From the NCBI GenBank assembly GCA_945878555.1, contig CAMDWI010000023.1, positions 1 through 56,828 of the forward strand: DNA of 56,828 nt, written 5' to 3'. Each line of letters opens with the position of its first letter. Positions within the stretch are counted from its first letter, which is position 1. The notes under the pieces are model-generated. The model was not told where the DNA came from, did not search any database, and worked only from the letters and a program-made list of their open reading frames with translations. The DNA is from Klebsiella pneumoniae. GTDB taxonomy: Bacteria > Pseudomonadota > Gammaproteobacteria > Eutrophobiales > Eutrophobiaceae. Positions 33,453 through 39,531 of the stretch are shown in pieces. A program made the translations under genes and the position numbers.

Positions 33453-33595
33453 GACAGGCCCTTCATAGGCAGTTTTTTGTTGGCCATGGGTTCCGGGAAT
33501 ACAACGATGGCGGGTATCTCACTCTTTGTGAAGATAGACCAAATCAGGCCTTGATGCGTGAGAGCGACGACACACCGTAAAATTGAAAAGCTCAT
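33449..33595 (-). CDS. possible 48-residue peptide translationally coupled to cusB
   Basis: Open frame from ATG 33595 to a TGA at 33451-33449 that overlaps the cusB ATG. A GGGAGAT site lies eight bases upstream of the ATG. The product begins MSFSILRCVVALTHQ, with one Cys and a short hydrophobic stretch, and matches nothing I recognise. The ATGA junction and ribosome-binding site support translation, perhaps as a leader peptide for cusBA; chance remains possible. Confidence 0.4.
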   Translation of the reverse strand: MSFSILRCVVALTHQGLIWSIFTKSEIPAIVVFPEPMANKKLPMKGLS

Positions 33596-33729
33596 AATTA
33601 TATCTCCCAACATTCACTACAATTTCATCCGCGATTGATGAAATTGCCCGTGGCAATACAACGCGTCGCCACCACACATTAAAGATATGGCGGCATCAAA
33701 GCACCTGGTCCGGTGCGATGGTCGGGGAT

Positions 33730-34089
33730 TCAGGATTGGGGGGGTCTAAGAGGTGGTTCGAAAGTCTGGCTGGTAAAATCTGTTGAAGCTGGCAATGACA
33801 GACAACAGTCCGGTGTAGTTGAAATGAATAACCGGTAATTTACAGGAAGATTCAGTACGACGCTCGTCATACATAGTGCGAGGTAAGGACATTCCAGGGC
33901 ACAGTCAATGGATGATTTGTCATCGCAACACGGCATATCCGCCATGACGTTGGCTGCTGTTATACCATTGGCCATATCTACGCTGTCTAAAGGCATCGCA
34001 ATTACGTTGCGTGCTATCGGGGACAACAGCAGACCCAAAACGGCAATCGTAAGCAATAAATTCAGCAGGCTTCTGCGGATTATTTTCAT
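33730..34089 (-). CDS. Cys-rich exported small protein (DUF2946/CopL-like layout)
   Basis: 119 residues from ATG 34089. The N-terminal hydrophobic helix (RSLLNLLLTIAVLGLLLSPIA) is followed by Met- and Cys-rich segments: MADMPCCDDKSSIDCALECP, LALCMTS and PDCCLSLP. Small proteins of this layout often precede Cu/Ag RND operons and may bind or sense metal. It lies upstream of cusBA on the same strand. The family assignment is tentative. Confidence 0.55.
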   Translation of the reverse strand: MKIIRRSLLNLLLTIAVLGLLLSPIARNVIAMPLDSVDMANGITAANVMADMPCCDDKSSIDCALECPYLALCMTSVVLNLPVNYRLFISTTPDCCLSLPASTDFTSQTFEPPLRPPQS

Positions 34090-34180
34090 GTCCAGTACTA
34101 TAGCACACAACATTCAGAAAACTGAATGCGGATGTCCTGGCTATCCTCAATCAGTATTGACTCTGAATCTGAGTGATCGT

Positions 34181-34409
34181 GCGAGATACGCTGTTTTATT
34201 CCGCAATGAACCCGGAAATATATCAGATATCCAGACAACAACAGGTGCTGGATATTATGCGGAATGTGACGACAGAGCCCGTTGATCGGGTGCATGTATT
34301 TTCCTTCAAGGCAGGGGGTGTCAGTTTCGCCGACCTGTTCGATGGTACTGAAAAAATCCTGAGCCGGGACAATATTATCTGGGTGAACCGGGAAGTGCTT
34401 GTGCCTTGA
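34181..34409 (+). pseudogene. duplicated 3' fragment of the secreted-protein gene at 28033-28815
   Basis: 229 bp align without gaps to 28587-28815; by eye 17 positions differ (about 93% identity). The fragment encodes the last ~75 residues (DTLFYSAMNPEIYQIS to IIWVNREV) including the stop, but lacks the signal peptide and the first two thirds, so it is a remnant. The two copies are direct repeats flanking the CcdA-independent block cusA-cusB-small genes, on the same strand as each other. Confidence 0.9.
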
Positions 34410-34729
34410 TAAATACCGGACTTGAAATGGAATAAATTCAAAATTGACATCGACTGAAATTGAACTGGTATCGCATGTTTGTATAACTCAACTGTCATCC
34501 TGTATATTAATCTATGTGATTTAAACGGTAGTAGGCAGATACAAGTGTAATAATTGCGTTGGTCAGGGCGACCAAGAAATATGTATACCCTGACTCTACG
34601 CCTGAGGAAACACATGCATACTATGCTGCCGTTACAGAACTTTACCTGTATTCCAGCAGTCCGTCTCCGGATGCTGGTCCTGTCCCGGATTAATCCCTGT
34701 CGTTATGATAATGCCGACGAGAGGTGATA
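34410..34729 (+). other. intergenic region with a possible coding remnant (34535-34693)
   Basis: Most of this 320-bp gap shows no gene. A stop-to-stop frame at 34535-34693 encodes a protein-like tail (KKYVYPDSTPEETHAYYAAV, then YLYSSSPSPDAGPVPD) but has no good start codon (a TTG is the only candidate). It may be the end of a degraded gene. The DUF3179 promoter should also be here. Confidence 0.3.
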
Positions 34730-35713
34730 ATGTTTAAATCACTTAACATACTGGTAATATCACTGGCGGTATACTGTTTGAGCCCGGTTGCCGCGCAACC
34801 GATTGGTCGATGGCAACAGGAATGGCCGAATACGGATTTTGCGCGCGCGGCGATCGACCTGCGTGAAATACAGTCCGGTGGACCTGGCAAGGATGGTATC
34901 CCCGCAATCGATAATCCGGTATTTGTGCCTCTGGCCGATTATAAAGTCCAGGATGAAAAAGAACCGGTTATCGGTATTATTTCAGGTAACGATGCACGTG
35001 CTTATCCACTCAGCGTGCTCATATGGCATGAAATCGTCAATGACGTGATAAACGGAATTCCCGTGACAGTAACCTACTGTCCGTTATGTAATACCGCTAT
35101 TGTATTTGATCGCAGGGTTGACACCAGGACACTGGATTTTGGTACAACAGGCAAACTGCGCCATTCGGATCTGGTAATGTATGATCGGCAGACCGAGAGC
35201 TGGTGGCAGCAGTTCGGAGGCGAAGCAATCGTTGGTGAGCTTGCCGGTAACAAACTGAAAGTGTTGCCCTCCCGGCTTGAGTCTCTGGCAAACTTTCGCA
35301 AACGTGCACTCGGAGGGCGTATTCTGGTACCGAATGACCCGGCTGCACGTGATTATGGCACTAATCCCTATGCGGGTTATGACAGAAGTCGTACCCCTTT
35401 TCTGTTTGCCGGACGCCTGCCAAAGGGTGTGGAACCGATGATGAGGGTAGTGGCGATTGACGGTGTCGCGTGGACCCTGCCACTACTTGTTGACAAGGAG
35501 GAAATTGTTCATGGGGGGGTGAAAATATTGTGGCATGAGGGGCAACATTCGGCCCTGGACAGCCACCGGATTGCACAAGGCCATGATATCGGTAATGTAA
35601 GTGTAACCCGGAATGGAGAAGATGTAGCCCACGTTGTAACTTTCGCCTTTGCCTTTTTTGCATTTTATCCCGATGGGTTGTTGTACACAGAAAAAGGTGA
35701 ATTGCGCCAATGA
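34730..35713 (+). CDS. DUF3179 domain-containing secreted protein
   Basis: 327 residues from ATG 34730 (GTG 34724 alternative). A signal peptide (LVISLAVYCLSPVAAQ) is followed by the DUF3179 hallmarks: GKDGIPAIDNPVF, YPLSVLIWHEIVND, VTYCPLCNTAIVFDR with a CxxC, FGTTGKLRHSDLVMYDRQTESWWQQF and PNDPAARDYGTNPYAGYD. Function unknown; the CPLC and conserved His/Trp suggest a metal or redox site. The family is common in marine and environmental proteobacteria. Confidence 0.9.
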   Translation: MFKSLNILVISLAVYCLSPVAAQPIGRWQQEWPNTDFARAAIDLREIQSGGPGKDGIPAIDNPVFVPLADYKVQDEKEPVIGIISGNDARAYPLSVLIWHEIVNDVINGIPVTVTYCPLCNTAIVFDRRVDTRTLDFGTTGKLRHSDLVMYDRQTESWWQQFGGEAIVGELAGNKLKVLPSRLESLANFRKRALGGRILVPNDPAARDYGTNPYAGYDRSRTPFLFAGRLPKGVEPMMRVVAIDGVAWTLPLLVDKEEIVHGGVKILWHEGQHSALDSHRIAQGHDIGNVSVTRNGEDVAHVVTFAFAFFAFYPDGLLYTEKGELRQ

Positions 35714-35812
35714 AATCCATTTAATAAAATATACGGCAGCTAACCCGGCGTCATCAATAATGTCACGGGTGAAAGCACAGGCAATCAGGCGAAGATATAA
35801 AAAGGCCGTTAA

Positions 35813-36421
35813 ATGAATAATGAAGTGGTTAAAAAGGTATTGTTATTGATTGCTGATATAAGCGGCTATACCCGGTTCATGACTTCCTCCAGCATGGAGA
35901 TTGAACATAGTCAGCGTATCATTTCCGGGTTACTCAATTCTGTGATAGAGCAGATTCAACTCCCTCTTGAAATTGCAAAACTGGAGGGAGACGCTGTATT
36001 TCTATTTGCCGACAAACAGACCGATGCCTTTCTGTGGGAACAGACCAGGAAAACTATTGGATCAAAACTGTTGTCATTTTTTGATGCGTTTCATGTGAAG
36101 TTGGCCGGGTTAGTTGCCATGCTGGACTGTGATTGCGGGGCCTGTTCCAACGCCAATTTACTCAAGTTGAAAATTGTCGTACATAGCGGCGAAGCATTGT
36201 TCTATCAAATCCAGGGTTTCAGGGAGTTGTCTGGCAAGGATGTAATCCTGATACACCGCCTGTTGAAAAATTCTGCCGATCAGAATGAATATATCCTGAT
36301 GACGGAGGCAGCCTTTTCAGACATTGAATTTCCCGTCGAGGTTGTCTTAAAACAAAATTCCGAAAAATACGAGCATTTTGGCGAGATAAAGACGATGATC
36401 CATTTTCCTGTTTCGCAGTGA
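35813..36421 (+). CDS. DUF2652 family protein (class III cyclase-like fold)
   Basis: 202 residues. The N-terminal LLLIADISGYTRFM and KLEGDAVFLFA segments resemble nucleotidyl-cyclase homology domains, with KIVVHSGEALFYQI and GKDVILIHRLLKNSA following; this matches DUF2652. A CDCGACSN cysteine cluster lies mid-protein. Whether it has cyclase activity is unknown. It stands between the DUF3179 gene and the convergent merR gene. Confidence 0.8.
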   Translation: MNNEVVKKVLLLIADISGYTRFMTSSSMEIEHSQRIISGLLNSVIEQIQLPLEIAKLEGDAVFLFADKQTDAFLWEQTRKTIGSKLLSFFDAFHVKLAGLVAMLDCDCGACSNANLLKLKIVVHSGEALFYQIQGFRELSGKDVILIHRLLKNSADQNEYILMTEAAFSDIEFPVEVVLKQNSEKYEHFGEIKTMIHFPVSQ

Positions 36422-36520
36422 GGCATCTGCGTCCTGTTTCCGTGGTACTGCACCGTGGCCGTTATTTTTGTGTCGTGCATATAATGGCAGGATAACAGCC
36501 ATTTGTGGTTATATTAGCGC

Positions 36521-36913
36521 TTAACGATCTGAGATTAATTCATCCAGGACAGGGCAGGAGGTGTGGTCGCCTTGTTCACAGCTACCAACCAGTTTTTTTA
36601 GCGCCCTTGCTACGCGTTGTAATTCCCGTTGCTTTAGTTTGACAAGCACCAGTTGCTGTCGCGTGATGGCCAACACTTCATTGCAGGAACTGTCCTGACT
36701 GTTTGCCAGCGTAGTCAATGCAAATACCTGTTCTTGTGAAAACCCCAATGATCTTGCACGCCGGATTAGCCGGAGTAATTTAAGATGGATCCCGTTATAG
36801 ATACGATATCCATTGGTCGCACGATGAGCGGGGGGGATCAATCCGGCCTTTTCATAATAGCGAACGGTCTCGACGCTACAATCGACCGCATGAGCAAGTT
36901 CTCCGATTTGCAT
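36521..36913 (-). CDS. merR: MerR-family metal-responsive regulator
   Basis: 130 residues: MerR helix-turn-helix (IGELAHAVDCSVETVRYYEKAGL, residues 3-25), a dimerisation helix and metal-binding Cys at 77, 112 and 120. The 35-residue spacing of the first two matches Hg(II) MerR and Cd/Pb regulators; the C112-x7-C120 spacing is between MerR (x8) and CadR (x6). Divergence from merTP and a 19-bp-spacer promoter between them support mercury, but Cd/Pb cannot be excluded from sequence. Confidence 0.85.
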   Translation of the reverse strand: MQIGELAHAVDCSVETVRYYEKAGLIPPAHRATNGYRIYNGIHLKLLRLIRRARSLGFSQEQVFALTTLANSQDSSCNEVLAITRQQLVLVKLKQRELQRVARALKKLVGSCEQGDHTSCPVLDELISDR

Positions 36914-36921
36914 AGTTGCTT

Positions 36922-36952
36922 GACCCTGTAGTTAATACGGGGTTTAGTATAG
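36922..36952 (+). promoter_or_regulatory. MerR-type promoter of merTP
   Basis: -35 TTGACC (36922-36927) and -10 TAGTAT (36947-36952) are separated by 19 bp, the overlong spacer characteristic of MerR-controlled promoters. The spacer carries the dyad CCCTGTA/TACGGGG where the regulator binds. The site lies in the 69-bp gap between divergent merR and merT. Confidence 0.85.
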
Positions 36953-36982
36953 CTGCATTCAGATAAAACGGAAAAAATCAGT

Positions 36983-37339
36983 ATGGATATCAATACACCT
37001 CGTATGGCCCTGATCGGCGGGATTATTACGGCGATTGGGGCCAGCGTGTGCTGCGTAGCACCGCTTGTACTATTGTTGCTGGGTATCAGCGGCACATGGA
37101 TCAGTACATTTACAGCATTCGAACCGTTGCGACCCTATCTTACTGCTGGCACAGTGCTTCTCTTTTTCTGGGCAGGTATGCAGGTGTATCGCCCCATGGA
37201 AAAGTGCAGGCCGGACAGTATCTGCGCCATTCCTGAGACGCGTTTGCGCTATCAGGTTTTATTCTGGCTTGCTGCATTCATCGCGCTGGTTCTGGTGACC
37301 GGCGTTTACTGGATTCCCTTGATAGAAGAGGAGATCTAA
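36983..37339 (+). CDS. merT: mercuric ion transport protein MerT
   Basis: 118 residues with three membrane helices. The Cys pair C23-C24 in ASVCCVAPLVL is in TM1, and the second pair C75 and C81 is in the cytoplasmic loop (MEKCRPDSICAI), as in classical MerT. It moves Hg(II) from MerP to the cytoplasm, where MerA would normally reduce it. No merA lies nearby. Confidence 0.92.
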   Translation: MDINTPRMALIGGIITAIGASVCCVAPLVLLLLGISGTWISTFTAFEPLRPYLTAGTVLLFFWAGMQVYRPMEKCRPDSICAIPETRLRYQVLFWLAAFIALVLVTGVYWIPLIEEEI

Positions 37340-37342
37340 TCC

Positions 37343-37627
37343 GTGAAAAAAATCCTTTGCCTGGCAATACTGGTCCTGATGGCAGGAAACTTGAGAGCGG
37401 AAACACAAACCGTGATACTGGATGTTCCCACTATGTACTGCCCGGTTTGTCCCATCACCATTAGCAAGGCCCTGAAACAGGTTAATGGCGTGACCGTTGT
37501 TGATGTGAGTCTGGAATCCAGGACGGCGATAGTTACGTTCGATAACACCATGACCAGCATCCCGGCCCTGATCACTGCGACGACAAACGCAGGATTTCCT
37601 TCATCGCCTGTCAATCAGGAGCATTAG
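37343..37627 (+). CDS. merP: periplasmic mercury-binding protein MerP
   Basis: 94 residues: signal peptide (ILCLAILVLMAGNLRA) and one heavy-metal-associated domain with the CxxC motif PTMYCPVCP (C33, C36) and a ferredoxin-like beta pattern (GVTVVDVSLESRTAIVTFDN). It binds Hg(II) and passes it to MerT, encoded 3 bp upstream. Confidence 0.93.
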   Translation: MKKILCLAILVLMAGNLRAETQTVILDVPTMYCPVCPITISKALKQVNGVTVVDVSLESRTAIVTFDNTMTSIPALITATTNAGFPSSPVNQEH

Positions 37628-37631
37628 CGTG

Positions 37632-37853
37632 ATGGCCCGAAAACCCCGGTATTTAGAATCAACCGTTACCTGCCCGGACTGCGGACACCGGGCTCTGGAG
37701 GTAATGCCTGTGGACGCCTGCCAGTATTTTTATGATTGCAAGGGTTGCGGCAAGCTGCTTCGCCCGCTGGCTGGAGATTGCTGTGTCTTTTGTTCTTACG
37801 GTTCCGTTCGGTGCCCGCCAAAACAGAACGAGGCAGGGACATGTTGCAGGTGA
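37632..37853 (+). CDS. GDCCVxC domain protein (mer-associated)
   Basis: 73 residues with eleven Cys, including a zinc-ribbon-like VTCPDCGHRALEV...FYDCKGCG and the family signature GDCCVFCSYGSVRCPP. The family includes selenoproteins in some genomes; all positions here are Cys codons. It commonly accompanies merT/merP and is presumed to handle mercury or another soft metal in the cytoplasm. ATG 37632 is preferred to GTG 37629. Confidence 0.88.
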   Translation: MARKPRYLESTVTCPDCGHRALEVMPVDACQYFYDCKGCGKLLRPLAGDCCVFCSYGSVRCPPKQNEAGTCCR

Positions 37854-37889
37854 ATTCGCATCAGTTTTGAAACGGGTAGACGGCAGTGC

Positions 37890-37921
37890 GTGACAACCGG
37901 GTTATAAATCCCGGTTGTCAC
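37890..37921. terminator. perfect hairpin between convergent genes
   Basis: GTGACAACCGGG (37890-37901) and CCCGGTTGTCAC (37910-37921) form a 12-bp perfect stem with an 8-nt loop between the GDCCVxC gene and the convergent DoxX gene. The placement suits a bidirectional terminator, although neither side has a clear U-tract. Confidence 0.5.
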
Positions 37922-37950
37922 AGTTACGTGATGACCATCATTACCAACCG

Positions 37951-38361
37951 CTAGCCGACGGTAAATTTCGTGTCCTGGTCCCGGAGTAGATACAGGGCAA
38001 TACATGCCGCCAGCATCGGCCATGCGGCGAAGAACAGCAGGTTGATATCGATAGTATATTTTTCCCATGATGAAAATGTCGAGACACCATGAAGAATCAT
38101 GACAAAGCCATAAGTGTAGCGTTTCCATAATCCGGCCAGAAACGCGAATATGATCAGCATTTCAATCGCGCCGATGGCCATCATAATCTGGCTGCCCAGA
38201 CCACCTATCATATAGAACCCTTCGTAGACCCTGGCGGCGTGGGTAGGGTCGATGAACTTGTCCAGCGTCCAGGCAAACATGACGATGAATACACCCAGAC
38301 GTAACAGGAACAGGGACAGCTTCAGGTGGTCCTGGTTGATGGGATGTGTTTGGCTATTCAT
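37951..38361 (-). CDS. DoxX-like membrane protein
   Basis: 136 residues from ATG 38361 with four predicted helices: KLSLFLLRLGVFIVMFAWTLDKFIDP, GLGSQIMMAIGAIEMLIIFAFLAGLWKR, then INLLFFAAWPMLAACIALYLL. DoxX-like proteins are often found beside metal and redox genes; function unknown. It is transcribed divergently from the arsS operon, sharing a promoter region with strong palindromes. Confidence 0.75.
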   Translation of the reverse strand: MNSQTHPINQDHLKLSLFLLRLGVFIVMFAWTLDKFIDPTHAARVYEGFYMIGGLGSQIMMAIGAIEMLIIFAFLAGLWKRYTYGFVMILHGVSTFSSWEKYTIDINLLFFAAWPMLAACIALYLLRDQDTKFTVG

Positions 38362-38424
38362 GGTGTCCCTCCGGTGATTATTAGTTGATTGGTTCAATCT
38401 ACAGCAATTTCGGAGGCATTTGTA

Positions 38425-38486
38425 TACACTTGTCCACATCAGCCAGTTATATTTTATTTTATAAAATAACTTTAAAATCAAGTGTA
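38425..38486. promoter_or_regulatory. nested palindromes in the DoxX/arsS divergent promoter region
   Basis: A perfect 16-bp palindrome TTATTTTATAAAATAA (38454-38469) lies between the inverted repeats TACACTTG (38425-38432) and CAAGTGTA (38479-38486). Both are 65-125 bp before arsS. The AT-rich palindrome resembles the type bound by ArsR/SmtB or MarR dimers; no arsR gene is in the window. Confidence 0.55.
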
Positions 38487-38550
38487 ATAACCGGGCGAAT
38501 GACAGCGACCAAATCCGGATAACACAGGATTTAATCATATAAGGAAAAAT

Positions 38551-39531
38551 ATGCACGCCACATTGCCTTTACTGGAACTCACTGACTTCCCGCCTATCCG
38601 CCGTGAGAGGCTGGACACATTACAGGTCAACCTCGGTTATAAATGTAACCAGAGTTGTTTGCATTGTCATGTGAATGCCGGACCGACCCGTACCGAGATG
38701 ATGGATGCCGAAACGCTGGCGCTGATCCCGGATGTCATCCGTGCGCGTAATATCAGTACGCTGGATCTGACCGGTGGTGCACCCGAATTGCATGAGGGGT
38801 TCCGTGATCTGGTAATGCATGCACATCAACTCGGCGTGAAAGTAATAGATCGGTGTAATCTGACTATCCTGTCCGAGCCGGGGCAAGAGGATCTGGCAGA
38901 CTTTCTGGCGGAACACCAGGTCGAGATTGTGGCCTCCCTGCCGTGTTATTCGATGGAGAATGTAGATAAACAGCGCGGCACAGGTGTATTCGAACGCAGT
39001 ATCAGTGGTCTGCTCGAACTGAACCGGCTTGGTTATGGTGTAGACGGTACCGGCCTTGCGCTGAACCTGGTCTACAATCCACAGGGGCCGGTTTTGCCAC
39101 CGGACCAGCACAAACTGGAGGCGGACTACAAGAGTGAACTCGGCAACCGGTTTGATATCGTCTTTAATAATCTGTATGCATTGACGAACATGCCGATCCA
39201 GCGTTTTGGCTCGACTTTGATCTCGAAGGGACAGTTTACGGCTTATATGAATCTGCTCCGGCACAATTACGCCGCTGCGAATCTCGACAATGTGATGTGC
39301 CGGACATTGATCAGTGTGGACTGGCAGGGGTATTTGTATGATTGTGATTTTAACCAGATGCTGGGGCTGCGGGTCCCCGGCAGTTTTTATCAGGGCAGGC
39401 AACCCCATCTGCGTGACCTGCTGACTGTGGACCCAAAGGACGCACCGATCCGCGTTGCCGATCACTGTTATGGTTGTACAGCGGGCAGCGGTTCCAGTTG
39501 TGGAGGTGCCATCGTCGGCAAGGCAGAATGA
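38551..39531 (+). CDS. arsS: radical SAM arsenosugar biosynthesis protein ArsS
   Basis: 326 residues. The radical SAM cluster CxxxCxxC is C32, C36, C39 in LGYKCNQSCLHCHVNAGP; LDLTGGAPELHEGF and VEIVASLPCYSMENVDKQRG follow. The C-terminal Cys-rich domain ends in DHCYGCTAGSGSSCGGAIVGK. This is the former rSAM/selenodomain family, now named ArsS, which adds a 5'-deoxyadenosyl group to dimethylated arsenic made by ArsM. All positions are Cys, with no in-frame UGA. It is first in a ten-gene run that also contains arsM. Confidence 0.92.
   Translation: MHATLPLLELTDFPPIRRERLDTLQVNLGYKCNQSCLHCHVNAGPTRTEMMDAETLALIPDVIRARNISTLDLTGGAPELHEGFRDLVMHAHQLGVKVIDRCNLTILSEPGQEDLADFLAEHQVEIVASLPCYSMENVDKQRGTGVFERSISGLLELNRLGYGVDGTGLALNLVYNPQGPVLPPDQHKLEADYKSELGNRFDIVFNNLYALTNMPIQRFGSTLISKGQFTAYMNLLRHNYAAANLDNVMCRTLISVDWQGYLYDCDFNQMLGLRVPGSFYQGRQPHLRDLLTVDPKDAPIRVADHCYGCTAGSGSSCGGAIVGKAE

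Noticed and set aside
37632..37853. Selenoprotein reading of the GDCCVxC gene and of arsS
   Set aside because: Both families include selenoproteins, but every relevant position here is a TGC/TGT Cys codon, with no in-frame TGA.
38620..39465. Minus-strand frame of 281 codons
   Set aside because: Shadow of arsS; no domain features or ribosome-binding site.
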